Positions 23,138-35,070 of a DNA stretch of 64,000 bases are shown here, in pieces. The notes beneath the pieces are model-generated. The model did not search any database. It was not told the DNA's origin and saw only the letters and a list, made by a program, of their open reading frames with translations. The stretch's first letter is position 1, and each line of letters begins with the position of its first letter. A program made the position numbers and the translations under genes. The stretch is from Trichostrongylus colubriformis (Eukaryota; Nematoda; Chromadorea; Rhabditida; Trichostrongylidae), in assembly GCA_963978905.1 (NCBI GenBank), contig OZ022258.1:45740591-45804590 (forward strand), given 5' to 3'.

Positions 23138-24546
23138 GTTCTCAGAGCAGGTGCATACAAACAGACGAGGCACTGAGGTCATTCGCTACTCTGGAGGACG
23201 TTAGCTTATGAAGTAACAACTAATTATTAGGAAGCCATCAAAATGATTTTTCAGACTTTGTCAGTTCTTGTTCCAGTTGGCATAAATATTTGTTTTAGCA
23301 ATGAGTATTGGTAAACGAATGCTATTACAATCTATCAATTATTTTTTATTTTTTGCACATGCAATGTGACTCGACCGATGCGAAATTTGGGGTCAGCATA
23401 ACGAGGGATAATTTGGGTATCTCAGAAAAAGGCATGGGTACTGTATATGAAGTCAAGGAGTCCGAACAGATAAAATGTTTTGTACTTTACGGTTTGCACC
23501 ACGCCTCAGCACCTCAGTGAACCGTGCACTGGTCTGCGGGTCGTTCACAGCCCTGACTCAGGGTGGGCCGATCGGTCGAAATTTCACGCGGCCGCCCGCG
23601 GCGAGCAGCGCGGCGAGTGCGAGTTGTTTGCAGTTTTATCCGTTGAAACACCAACAATCACAACATATGAGAACTTCCGAAGCTTCCAACCAGCAATTTC
23701 TGAAGGTCCCTTACGATACCAGCCCACTGCATGCTGAGCGGAATCTATCCGACTGCAGCGAGTCGTGCTCACGGCGCCGCGAAGCGAAAATTCGACGAAT
23801 CGACCTCCACCCCCCAACTCCTTCCGCAAACGAGGGCGTCCGTGCTGTTCATTCACGGGGTATTTGACCATTCTTTTCTATTTTTCTTCAAGGCCGTTCG
23901 GAGAACATGCCGTTTCGTGCCCAGCAACTGATTGTACTTTGCCCAGTGTTGCTGTCAAAATTCTATCTCCACCTTTGGTACATATACCGAGCCGAAAAAA
24001 TTTTTTATTGTCCTTGTCGCTGAACAAACTACAGGAGAAGTAGAAGTCCTAATTCTCCAGATGATTGAACGTCGTTAGCCATTTTCACTGTTTTGTATTT
24101 TCCTGTTAATGTGCTGTCGATTTCTATATTGCTGTTCTTTTTTGTGACTTTCTCACGTATGCCTTATGCAGACGTAATAAACATAAACATAAACATAAAC
24201 ATAAACATTGCCTTGCCTCTGTTTCTCCTTTAGGCTTTTTCTATCTTTTTGCTGCAGCTGCGATTTTAGCTGACTTTTCTTTGACGAGTGACCCAGGTAT
24301 TAATTCTGATAAAAATTGGTTTTTTTGGCACTGAGGCCTTAATGTGAACAAAATGGCATACACAAATCGTACTGCAGAACAGCAGAACAAATAAATTTCA
24401 CCAGGGAATGCGATCCTACCACGGGTTTTTCCCATAGTACGTGAATAATGTGAGCAAATATGTAGGAAGAAAATGAAAGAGCAAGGTTCGTTCAGGAAAT
24501 TAGTCATAATGAACAACTTAGCAATTTTCCGTCAATTATAGTTATA
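23138..24546. other. Intergenic region between convergent genes A and B
   Basis: The 3' ends of genes A and B face each other across about 1.4 kb. A GC-rich block (23.5-23.87 kb) carries fragments similar to 12.9-13.05 kb (GAGCGGAAT..CCGACTGCAGC, CACGGCGCCGCGA) and is probably an old foldback. 24175-24209 is a microsatellite of about five ATAAAC units. No further gene is seen. Confidence 0.5.
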
Positions 24547-27500
24547 TCACTCTATTTCGACCACGTCGAATTCTGTAATGACGGCATAGTGATCCGATGG
24601 ATAATCGTTGTCCTTGTGATGAGGAATAGGCTTGAGAGGTTCAGCCCCAGCGTACATGTATGATCGAATGGGTGTAATCTTTCCTGAAAAGCGTAGTATT
24701 TTGTGGTAGGGTGTGTTGTTCAAGTAAATATTGTGTTGGTGCATAAGTCTTGCGACATTTGTGACTTTTGCTCCAAAAAGTTATTAATACCAGTCTACAA
24801 CATAATTGCCATTTGAGCATTGTCTTGTCCCGAAGCCCCATTTTGATCTAAATGTGTATAAAGCCATGTGAGACTAGCATGACTTATTCCAGAAGACTCA
24901 AAAAGAGTTTCACAAAATCGGTTGCAAAAAATCGTTGCAAAAGAATTTTGACTTTATAGGCAAGCCTTTGGCGCCTAGCCCCTTTCTCAACTGAGATGGT
25001 ACATAATAAATCCTATCCCAATAACTGCCGTCGTTTTTTGTGACACGTCCCAACGGGAAGGCAGCTCCTGGATGCTTTTCGCCTGGAGCTTCGATGGCTG
25101 CAAATCAAAAAACGCTCGCACACAGGATTCCATCTCAGCTGTTTCGTATGTTTCTTCTCCTTCAGATCATGTTTGAGGCATCTAAATAAACAGTGGTCAG
25201 AAGGGGCTACATTGAGAAAGCACGCAGGATAGGGCAGAACTTTTCAGTCAAGCTCTTTGAATTTATCCTATGTTATATGTCACATTTGCAGAATGTGGTC
25301 TTGCACTGTCACACTGCAAAACAAAACGCGTTCTCATTGGATAACGCTGGCAGAGAATGTTGGCTCTTCTGCAGCTGTTTAGCGCAGGCACCTGCGGTCA
25401 CTGCACTACCGATGGGTAGCAGCTGAAAGTGCTGCATACCTGAGGAATCCCACCAACAACAGAGCAACACCCTTTTTTTTCTAAGAAACCGTGGTTTGAC
25501 CTCGGACGATGGCGATTCTCTGACGAGCAGCGATTGACGCTTCCTTGTATAGTTTACAGGACCCATTAAGAATTTCAACATTGTCCGTCTCACTGAGTTG
25601 GTGACGTACCCATACCGCGAGAAGTTTCCTGAAGCCGAGATCACTATGGCGTCTATTGATTGTGGTATGGGATACCCCCAGTGTAGCAGCTAGTTCTCCT
25701 ACAATCTCTTTTGAATTCGCTTCTAGACCTTCGAGAATTTCACCATCTTAAGTGGTCGATGCACGTTCTGTACGTGGTCGATCATAAAGAGTCGTATCTC
25801 CTGCAACAAAACGTGAAACCAACGAGGTACTGAGGCATGAAGGACGACGTCTCCCCCGAACGTACCATAAATATTCGCAGCCGCCTCCCTTGCGGAGTGC
25901 TTGAGAAGTACTCGTAATAACTGATGGGGCGATGTACGAAGTTTTCAACTGGAGCCTTTTTTTGAATGCACTGGATGAACTGGGGCCTCCTCACATATTT
26001 AACTACAGTTTAAAACGGGAATGTATCATCCAGGTATCATGATCGACGGAAAGCACGAAAATGGCATTGTAGGGAGGGATTTCGAAAGTATCGCAGAACT
26101 TATACACCAACCTAATAGATAATTTTAATGATTTTTGAATTTTTTAAAATTCCCAATTTCCTTTTTTGAACTAAAAAATACAAAAAAGGAAATAAAAACG
26201 GAAGGAAAAATAAAAGAGAGAGGATGAAAGAAGAAAAGGAAAGAAAAAATAAAAAAGAAGAATCTAGCTGACGCTTTATCCTACTCCCAGGGGTTTTAAT
26301 CATTTTTAGCGGGTTTTTCTTTTTTCCTAACGACCTTCTTTTCTCAATTAATCTATTGTAACCGGCATAGATTACCACTCAGATGCTTACATAATGAAAA
26401 AGTATTTTTGAAATAGTAAATAGCGAAATGTTCTGCTGTGTGAAGATGTCTCATTTTCAGAAGAGTTTAGGCGATTCCCAAATACGGTTTCATCGAAACA
26501 AACTTCAAAACAACTTTCACGTTTGCTAGGAACTGTACGCTGAAGCTGAAGAAAGTTTCGAGCCATTTACGCTGAAGCTGAAAGAAAGTTTCGAGCAATT
26601 TAGAAAGCGAGGCTGCTGTCAGATTTTCCAATGTTGACGCCGATGTCAGCACTCAGCTTCTATGAAAAATTGGATACGCTTTCACCTTTAACCTGATATG
26701 AAAATACGGAGCGCTGAAATATCTCTTTTAACCTTGATAGAAGATGAAATCGATTCGATCTTGTGGTTCAGGAATAGTGTAATCCCACTCCGAGTTGTAT
26801 TTGTTTACAGTTGACCAAGTGAATCCTGAAAAGCTTTAGTTTATGTCCAGCTTCGCTTATAATAATCTACTCGTAGTTTCATGAGGTCAAAACTGGTACA
26901 ATCCTCAATGAAGATTCTTCATATCTTTTCCCCCTCTTTTTTCAACTTTTCACGAAAAGAGAACTTTTCATGCTGCATTGCTCCCGTATTTCCCAGAACA
27001 TTGTGAGTGACCTACGGTATTGAGCAGATTTTCTACCTGGTTCTGAATCGAAGTCAGGATGCACTTGTCTGAAGGAGTCTATAAAATTCATGTCTTGCAT
27101 AAGCTTTGTTGCTGGCCACTCTACTTGCCATCCACCATGCAGGTCTCTGAATAACGTTTCCGGATTTATAGAAGAAAACAGAAAATTATGAAGATTCACC
27201 GAGTTTGCTCAGTCCAGTCGAGATGAGAGGGTGAGTTGAAATCTCCTCCGACAATAACAGGCACTATATCAGCTTTCCTTCTCCACGCTGTCATTCTCGA
27301 ATTATTTCGGAGTTCTTCTACATTTTGCTCTCTTCCTGGAATTGAATAAAAAAAACGAAGTGCAACCAGACTCGCCAAGTCGCAAAACTGAGGCGTTAGC
27401 GTCGGCAGTCATACGCAACGTAAGGTTTATTCACAAATAGCGAAAGTAAAGCTAAAGAAAGTAAAAATCAATAAAGAAAAATAAAAATAAAAATAAGAAA

Positions 27501-30500
27501 AAAGCAGATCCATACCTAAATAGTGTTTAGGCCTTTCTCCTGCCAAAATCTGTTCAATAGATGTCACCATTTTGTTATAAGCAGCATATGGTCCATATGA
27601 GAGATAATCCAGATGTACTGACCAGAAGTTTATAAAAAACAGTGAATCGACAACAATTCGTACTCCGAAACCGGTACTGGTATCGGTATAGGAATGAGGA
27701 TGGAACTGAAACAAGACAAACAGGTAAGTCAGAAGATAGGTTTCCAAGCTGGCTGTGAAAAGTCCTTAGAAACCTCATGCCTAGTCAAGATTCCTGTGTC
27801 CGGTGGGGTACGATTCATGTGATGCATACCGACCCATGGTGGACCGAGCAGTAGGGTAAGATTGCCGACCACGTATTGATCTTCCACTTCCTGAATATTT
27901 CATTTGAATGTTTCCATCTCAGGGTGTTATCGTATAGAATGGAGTGGCATCTTGTAAAAACTTGCACATCTAGGCATCTGAAAGAGATCCTTGAGGGATC
28001 AACTCGCCCACTCAGTTGTGTATTTTTTCCTGACCAGCCCTTTCTTTGTAAGACTCAAGCCTTTCTTTCTTTTTCTAAACCTCATGATGGATGGAGGAAG
28101 GACTTCCATTCCCCAACAAGCAGAAGTAAAAGTAATGTCCATAGTGGGATGCCTCCCATCTCATTGCATTAACACACACGTTAAAGTCATATGGAAAACC
28201 TGGAAATCCTAATCTTTAAAGGCTTCCGTAGGTCAAAAGGTCAGTGTCTGATGCCTTATCTTTGGACAACCTATGCATGCAAGTATGTACTCCATCCATG
28301 CTTTCGTGAACTGAAAATAAAGATCTCAATTTCTGCACAGGGGCGTGTTGGAATTTATGTATAACCACACCCTTTCTTGTTGTTTACATCTCAAACTTCC
28401 TCATCCCTTTCATTCCTTCACTTCGACAAATGAGCCTTGGTGGGGAGGAAAAACGTCGGAAAGAATCGCTCACGAAAAAATGATCTTCTTTGTTGCCTAT
28501 GTATTTATGTTGTATTCGCCGAATAAGAGCCACAGGCGAAGTTTCACGCGAAAAATTGGGACTTCGGCTAAGATGCAGCTTACCAGATTCTCGGCCGGGT
28601 GGGGAAGGCCTCTGAGAAAAAGCCCCGTCCCGTCGTCCGCCGTTACTGGGACAGAAGATAGGGACTGTTCACATAACTATCTCTTCCCACAGTGCGCCTC
28701 CGACCACGGCTGTGGGAACGACGGTGGGCACTTGCTCGGAGGCCCCGCCCACCTGGCCGAGGTGTGATGTTGTATCTAGCCATTCACTTTTTTTTGCGTG
28801 AAACTTTGCATGTGACCTACGTTAAGCAAATACAACAGGTAACAGAGAAACTCGTTTTTTTCCGTTTTAAGATGGTATTCGAAGTCGCTTGGCCTTCGTA
28901 ACGATATCCAGTGATGACTGACCATGCTCTTCACTACCGATTTCCTCTCCGAGCCTTCCCCGCATCCCACCTTGTACTGAGATTTTATATTTATAGGTTT
29001 GGGTCTCAATATTCTTGTCGAAACCATGTCGTATGATGTATGCTTTCTTATGTCACTTTGTTGCGGCTCTACGTGCTTCTTCGCTTCTGCTACAAATAAT
29101 AACAAATAAACAAATAAGTGAAATTTACTGAGTAATTCTTACAGTTCTGAGAATTTTGCCGTACCAAGGTGATACGAGTGCACGAAAATAAAGCTTGAAG
29201 GTAAGGAGGAGAAAAAGCATTAATGAGAGGGGGAGGTTCCATCAGTGACGAGGGTGACTCAAAACTCTTTTGGTTAGGACGCTTTTCCGCTTTTCTTGCG
29301 ACATTATTCTGACCATTTTATTTTGTTGTTTTTGTGTTTTGTGGCCACAGCCTCTGAGGGGCGCCTCAAATACTTTGCTAATGAGCGATAGCAATCAATC
29401 TGCTTATCGCGTTTCTATATTTAGCCGTCAAAATCACACCACCTCCACATACCTCCTGTTTTCTCAGTGAGCAAAAATTTTAGCTCAAATTCCGCGGCTT
29501 TCTCAAAGATTTCCTTGAAATGGATCGTGAAAACTAGGGAATGGTAACAGAACATCGATCACGTATACTATACGATGCGGAATGGGTGCTGTATATACAG
29601 TAGCGGTCAAAAATATATGCGGTTTGGGATTTTGACCATAACTTTGTTCGGTGTTTGCATATCTCGCTCAATTTTTTTTTCTGTTTTGAAGGCAACTGTT
29701 ACTCAATGAAATAAAGTATCTCAGCCGAGTAGGATGCAGTGTGAAGGTTGAAAAAATTATTTAACCGAAACCACTGAAAATGGTCAACTCCGTGCCTCAG
29801 TGCTGTTAGGATTCGAAATAGCGTGCAACAAAGTCCCAGCCTCAATCCGTATTATTTTCTGCCCACCTGCCCGTTTCGATGAGTTATAAGCTTTTTATGG
29901 CCAATTGAATTTTTGGAAAGGTTTGGCTATTTTTAGAGTTTTAGTTAAACAAATTTTCCAATCTCAACACTACACCCTACTTTGCTTCACTGAGTACCAG
30001 TTGCCTTCAAAAAACAAAAAAAAAAATTGAATAAGAAATGTAAACTTCGACCAAAGTTATGGTTAGAATCCAAAACCGCATATATTTTTGACCGCTACTG
30101 TAGATAAAAGCACTACAAGTTGCGAAAAAATTTAAGTATCAATCTTGGCTCTAAGCTAGCATGCCTCGAATTTGCAATTTTCAGGTGGTTTAACCTTCGA
30201 CTTTTACCTAGTTTGTTTTGTTTCTTCTTCAATAAAAAAAAAGGCAAAAAATATTTTAGTACATATTTTGGCCATGAACAGTCCTTTAAGGTGCCATGGG
30301 TACAGCATATTTATTTCCTTTTTGCGTATAGCATATAAGTAAAATTTACCTTTATAATTCAAAGTATATGGACCAAAATAAGCTAGAAAATAAGCATAAA
30401 TTAATGCGGAAATGGATAAACGATAACTTGTTTATGCAAAGACTTGCGCAAGGTGCCAACCGATAATTTAGTCCCACACACGAACCGGATGAAACCTGTT

Positions 30501-30774
30501 GGCATAGTTTTGGTTCGGTCCCTCAGACTTTACATTCTGGACATTCCTCACAGTTCTATTGGAGATGCTCGTGTAAATATAGCACTTTTTTCCTTACCTG
30601 TAGCGCTACAATATCGGGATTTACCAAAAGAATATGTTTAGCAATCTTATGTAGACCGTTGTTTACTGATGCTCCAGACAACCAAATATTGAACGTCATC
30701 ACCCGTAGGATGCCACTGACGGCACCAGCATATAAACAGAAAAGTACAGAAAAAATATGGATTACCCGACACAT
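24547..30774 (-). CDS. Gene B: EEP phosphodiesterase paralogue, exon 2 not found
   Basis: Minus-strand exons: 30774-30598, 27705-27516, 27335-27200, 27146-27037, 26825-26733 and 24683-24547. Internal exon lengths (190, 136, 110 and 93 nt) and phases equal those of gene A. There is a signal-peptide-like start ('MCRVIHIFSVLFCLYAG'). Catalytic landmarks seen are 'MTFNIW', 'FWSVHLDY', 'GGDFNSPSH', 'DRIDFIFY' and 'SDHYAV'. The counterpart of gene A exon 2, which supplies the catalytic Glu after 'LQ' and about 41 residues of core fold, could not be found between 27706 and 30597. The remaining exons still join in frame (843 nt, 280 residues). Either exon 2 was lost, leaving a probably inactive enzyme, or it has diverged beyond recognition or dropped out of the assembly. 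The last intron holds a dead mariner; intron 1 holds two MITEs. Confidence 0.7.
24731..26115 (-). mobile_element. Mariner element, degenerate, in last intron of gene B
   Basis: A 1385-bp span flanked by TA. The right end is CTTATACACCAACCTAA and the left end is its decayed inverse, TTGTGTTGGTGCATAAG. The minus strand carries a mariner transposase broken by stops and frameshifts. Visible pieces are 'LAATLGVSHTTINRRHSDLG' (HTH), 'RKLLAVWVRHQLSE', 'LLCCWWDSSGMQHFQLLP' with the second catalytic Asp, and 'CDSARPHSA' in place of HDNARPH. Its length is near full size for mariner (about 1.3 kb), so this is a dead complete copy rather than a MITE. Confidence 0.8.
28460..28872. repeat. MITE-2 copy in intron 1 of gene B
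   Basis: The left end AAAGAATCGCTCACGAAAAAATGA, GCGAAGTTTCACGCGAAAAA and core GGCCGGGTGGGG..GGCCTC pair with GAGGCCCCGCCCACCTGGCC and GCGTGAAACTTTGCATG. The right terminus is worn. Same family as 19127-19559. Confidence 0.7.
29598..30100. mobile_element. Tc1/mariner-type MITE, TA flanks
   Basis: 503 bp, TA on both sides. Ends CAGTAGCGGTCAAAAATATATGCGG and CCGCATATATTTTTGACCGCTACTG are perfect inverted repeats; the similarity continues inward for about 150 bp at lower identity. CAGT..GGTCAAAA is a common Tc1-like terminus. No transposase; non-autonomous. Confidence 0.85.
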
Positions 30775-31864
30775 GTCTGGAATACTGCATACACTTAAAT
30801 ACTCATATACTGAGCCTTAAAGCCGACGAACGAACTCAAATAATTCTAAAGGGAATTTAAAAGAATGTGAAAAATTGAAAATGGTGCAAGAAAGTAGTGG
30901 AAAAAGTGGAAAGCCGCGGGTATGCATGAATTCGGATCAATTTCCTGGCGAGAAGTGGTGGGACGTGCACAGTCCGCCTCAAATGAATCCTACATGGTCG
31001 CCAAATTGGGTTTGAAAAAAATAATGGCTAAGGGACTGGGGTGCTGCGCCGTGGACTTGTGGGCGGAGTCACGTAGTTTATGCAACTGAGAAGCCGAAAA
31101 AAAGATCCAACGGAATGAATGAAATGACGCGTTGGAATAAGGGAATGGAAGCGTCAAGATTTTTTGAATCCAGAGCAAGGGTGTATTACAAATCGGACTC
31201 CTAAATCACATCTGTAAAATCCCCGCCGCTGGTGATGAACTATATTTGAAATTCGCGCATAAAATGTGTAGTTCAGTCTGCTCTTTCTGCGCCATACCTA
31301 AGCGACTCATTCACCTCTACATCGTACCATTTATAAAATTGCAAAGGAAACGCAAGTATTCGAGAGCTTTGTATTCATCACAGCTTCACTTTTTCCTCGA
31401 AGAAATCGTCCACGGAAACTCCTTGCTTCCATTTCCTCTGAAAATCACTACTAGATAAAGTACATAAACAAAAACACGAAAAGAATCGAGGATTTTTTTT
31501 TGTTTCAATGCAGAACTGAATACCCGAGAGAGCAATTCGTTCGTATGTTTTTATTGTGCATCGTTTTTTTTTCGCTTTCGTTCCCGCCAAGCAGAATTTG
31601 AACGACCGTCGGCGAGTAGAGCACGTTTCAAAATTTTCCGCTCAATGTTAACTTGTTTCTCACTCCGCGTCGCTGACCACGGAACATTCACGTCTTTGCT
31701 CATCAGCTCTGTAGCGACCTCACCCACTTGGAAGGGTCCACCCCCCAGCAGCCTCCTAGTTGGCTGGCACGACCTCTGCTTTCAGTACTGAACGCATAAA
31801 AACCCATATTTCATCGCTGGGTGTGCCTTGGATTCCGTTTGCATAGTCACTCATAGATTTCCGA
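30775..31864. other. Upstream of gene B, no gene seen
   Basis: No clear promoter motif, exon or repeat family is recognised. A short GTCCACGGAAA motif at 31405 recalls the MITE-2 end but has no partner. Confidence 0.4.
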
Positions 31865-32250
31865 TTTAAAGGCAGCATTAGGGGAAAGTCGGACGAAAAG
31901 TAAAAGAAGTAGTGAATGCGAAAGTCGAGATGCCTAGTAACAGGACAGTGAAGAAACAACGGATGGAATTGGCCAAAAACCCGAGAAATAGGACCCCCTT
32001 TCCACTGTTGATTCTCGACGCGGACGACCTGTCCGTCAAGAGGGGAGTAGTCTGATAGTTTTCCATTGGCATGTTGCCAAGTAAACACAAGGGAATGTTT
32101 GGAAATACGACAGCATCTACTTTTTGGAGTGAGTTTCAAGCTAAAATTGCGAAAGCGCGCCGCAAAACCTCCGATCCTGCCCCATCTCCTTGGCCGCTCC
32201 CACCCTAGTCAATGGGGAATTACGTCATCGGGAGGCGGGACCGCTGTGTC
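31865..32250. repeat. Dispersed repeat R1, copy 2
   Basis: Collinear with 6895-7265 over about 380 bp with roughly 80-85% identity by eye, with small indels. It is followed at 32310-32440 by an R2 unit (GGGATTTCGCCACAGATAGCCTTCTTAGGCC), the same order as at 6.9-7.4 kb, so R1 and R2 may be parts of one element. Confidence 0.7.
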
Positions 32251-32449
32251 CAAGAGGCGGAACCGCTGCATGATTGCGACGTTTTGAAGGGTTTCTATAG
32301 CTTGGAGGGGCGCTTTTTCACCGGGATTTCGCCACAGATAGCCTTCTTAGGCCCAGGACTACCATGTAAGTGACTTCTTGTAGGAATTTCTCCATTATCG
32401 CATTACCCCTAATGATGTCTTTAAATGTTTGCGGGCAACTCCTTCTACC

Positions 32450-33673
32450 ATTTTTTCCATAAATGTACGTAAATGACTGTAATCAACAGAGGTAACCGCA
32501 CTGAAATCGTGGTATTCGTGGTATGAGCAGAGGTTCGAGCCTTATGGGTATTTTGCGAAAGCTATTGAGCTTTTGATTAGACCCTTTCATTCCTTTATTC
32601 TTGCATACATATGTGAAGACATAGGAATGCTTCCCACCAGGGCTCTGGCCTGGCTCACTTTTCACGAGCGAACTAATTCGTTCAATTTTTCATTTTGGTC
32701 TATGAATAGTAGCCTCACTTGAAAGCAAAACTGGTGTAGCATGGGCATATAGTAATGAACAGGCATCGGAAGCTATCATTACAAAATTGTGAATGATTAC
32801 AAACATCGAAATTCACACATTTTATGGACTGGTTTCCAAAATTTATTAGAAAAATGAGGAATGAATAGGACACGTAAAGGGTGTGCTAAAGTTTCTGACG
32901 AAGGCATACATGTATGTAGTTAAGTTTAGCAAATACATATTCAGTTCCAATGTCAAGCAACGTGTGCTAATCGTAACAGGGTGAGGTGACGGAAACCAAA
33001 AAAAAGGTGAGGCGTTGATACAAAATTCAAGCGAAAACTTCGGATTTGTGGAGTAGTCTCGAAGTGTACAGGACCATAAGACCACATTGATCGCTTCCCT
33101 ACCTCCAAGATGGCACCCTTGTCTTCATCTTAAGGCAGCTGTTAAGAAATTCCAAAAATCAGTATTAATCAATAAGAATTTCCCGTGCTTTGAGTGGGGC
33201 TACAGGCAAGGTTAATGAAGTAGATGGACAAAGAGTAGGGCATGTTGTGTCCGATGAACTGAGCTGTTATCAGTGTCGTGTTAGTTAGCGCTTCTTGAAT
33301 GGTTGAATGGGCTCTCATATTTGTGATAAGACCCGAGCAGTTTGGTTAATTTCACGGCGATCGCTTCCTGAGAAAACCACTCATCAGGGTTAAATGAGTT
33401 TCTTTCATTTAGAGCAAAAAACGGCGGCAGTGGAGGCAAAGTGCAGCAGTGGTTGTTGAACACTCACACCTTCTTTTAGACTTGTATTGAGCAATTATTT
33501 ACATTATTTTATTTTTTCGTGAGCTGATCAATCTCTATACTGAAATCCTTTCAGAACTTCAGTTCCATCGATAGAGATATCCAAAACACTTTCCCCCTTA
33601 GCTCGTCATATGTTCGATTAGACAGTCGTTTTTACCTTTTGTGTATTACTTCTAGTACTTAAAATGATAAAGA
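32450..33673. other. No gene recognised
   Basis: No exon with splice borders, RNA motif or repeat match was seen in this stretch. Confidence 0.4.
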
Positions 33674-33677
33674 ACAA

Positions 33678-34725
33678 GTTAGAACTTCTTCTGTTGTGCC
33701 AACGAGGTTGTTAGGTGGAATATTTATTAATGGCCTGACGTTTCGACAGGGTCGTCTTCCTCGAAGGCCTAAACGTGGCTCAAGACTAGGATTTTGTCCA
33801 CTACACCGTCAAACGCCCCATTCCCCTAGCGGTTTTGACGGAGATCTAGGAAAACACCGGAGAAGCCCCGTACGTCTGAAATAAACTCACCCCGTCCACC
33901 ACCGTACGAGTGGAACAACGCCACTCCGAGTTAGTAGTAATTAGTAAATGAGAGATGCCACGTCGTCCTTATACATATATAGTACAATTTGGGGCATGCA
34001 TGTCTCCCATTTTAGATCAGTAGCTCGCAATGTGGTGCAAATGGCAAGAGGTCATTTGTGTCATCTATTTGATTGAATGTCTGACATGTAACGCAACGCA
34101 CATTGGGGAGACTGGGAGAGCACTAGCAATACGTATACAAGAGCATCTTGCTGGCAAAAGACGTGGTAACGTAAGAACACCTTTGGGAAAGCATATGATC
34201 GAAGAGCATGGCGGAAACGATTTTGATGTTAAGTGCAGAATTTTGCATATGAGACTGAGATTTCCGCCAGAAAAGTGCTCGAGGCATTTTGGATTTCTGC
34301 AAGAAATCCAAGTATGAACAACCGAAATGAGTGCTTATCCGTCACAAATGACCTCTTGCCATTTGCACCACATTGCGAGCTACTGATCTAAAATGGGAGA
34401 CATGCATGTCCCAAATTGTACTATATATGTATAAGAACGACATGGCATCTCTCATTTACTAATTACTACTAACTCGGAGTGGCGTTGTTCCACTCATACG
34501 GTGGTGGACGAGGTGAGTTTATTTCAGACGTACGGGGCTTCTCCGGTGTTTTCCTAGATCTCCGTCAAAACCGCTAGGGGAATGGGGCGTTTGACGGTGT
34601 AGTGGACAAAATCCTAGTCTTGAGCCACGTTTAGGCCTTCGAGGAAGGCGATCCTGTCGAAACGTCAGGCCATTAGTAAATATTCCACCTAACAACCTCG
34701 TTGGCACAACAGAAGAAGTTCTAAC
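33678..34725. mobile_element. Penelope-like element, 5'-truncated, inverted-repeat form
   Basis: 1048 bp with outer inverted ends GTTAGAACTTCTTCTGTTGTG and CACAACAGAAGAAGTTCTAAC, flanked by ACAA on both sides (33674-33677 and 34726-34729). Arms of about 380 bp surround about 285 bp of unique coding remnant. The right arm is the element's 3' end in plus orientation: the last codons plus 3' UTR. The left arm is an inverted copy of the same 3' end. Partial and inverted copies are a known habit of Penelope-like elements. No reverse transcriptase part remains. Confidence 0.75.
34048..34391 (+). pseudogene. GIY-YIG endonuclease domain and C-terminus of a Penelope-like protein
   Basis: The plus frame from about 34048 shows a GIY-YIG nuclease start, 'VIYLIECLTC' (GIY replaced by VIY) then 'HIGETGRALAIRIQEH' (YIG replaced by HIG), with the conserved Arg and the C..C pair typical of Penelope-like endonucleases. 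Around 34275 the frame shifts by one base. After it the expected C-terminus follows ('EAFWISARNPSMNNRNECL', then 'LPFAPHCEL'), ending at TAA 34391. The apparent ATG at 34030 lies in the inverted arm and is not a native start. The protein is dead: truncated, shifted and without RT. Confidence 0.75.
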
Positions 34726-34844
34726 ACAATATCGATGCCGAGGTTCTATGAAGAGAGAAGTTGGAATTTACTATAAAGGACAAGGTTTTGGCGTTACTCA
34801 ATCCCTTCCTGGGATGCGCCACACATTTTAGTTCCATTCAGAAT

Positions 34845-35065
34845 CGTGATGGCAGGTGAATGTGATGTGGCCTATACAATGACTTGGGGTGGCCAGCCGA
34901 CGTACGAGTCAGTGTTTGTATCCTCGCAGAGGATACTGATACCAATTTGCCGACCCCGAAGGGATGGAAGACTTGGTTGGCCTGGGAGGCGTTGATGCGG
35001 GATTTGATCCTCGCACCATGAGAGTGGGGTGCGCGCCACCTGTCACTACACCACCTCCGCCCACT
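34845..35065 (-). repeat. tRNA-derived SINE, second family
   Basis: The minus strand has an A-box-like TGGTGTAGTGACA (35053-35041) and a B-box-like GGATCAAATCC (35010-35000) at tRNA spacing. A non-tRNA tail of about 150 bp follows, with GGTCGGCAAATTGGTATCAG and CCACCCCAAGTCATTGTATAG. A/B box order plus an unrelated tail defines a tRNA SINE. It has no tail similarity to the first SINE-like family. Confidence 0.6.
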
Positions 35066-35070
35066 TCTAA

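Noticed and set aside
24175..24209. Telomere-like array
   Set aside because: The unit is ATAAAC, not the nematode telomere TTAGGC, and it has only about five copies.
33696..33884. 62-residue frame repeated on the opposite strand at 34519-34707
   Set aside because: Both are the same arm of the inverted Penelope-like 3' region (UTR), not a protein.
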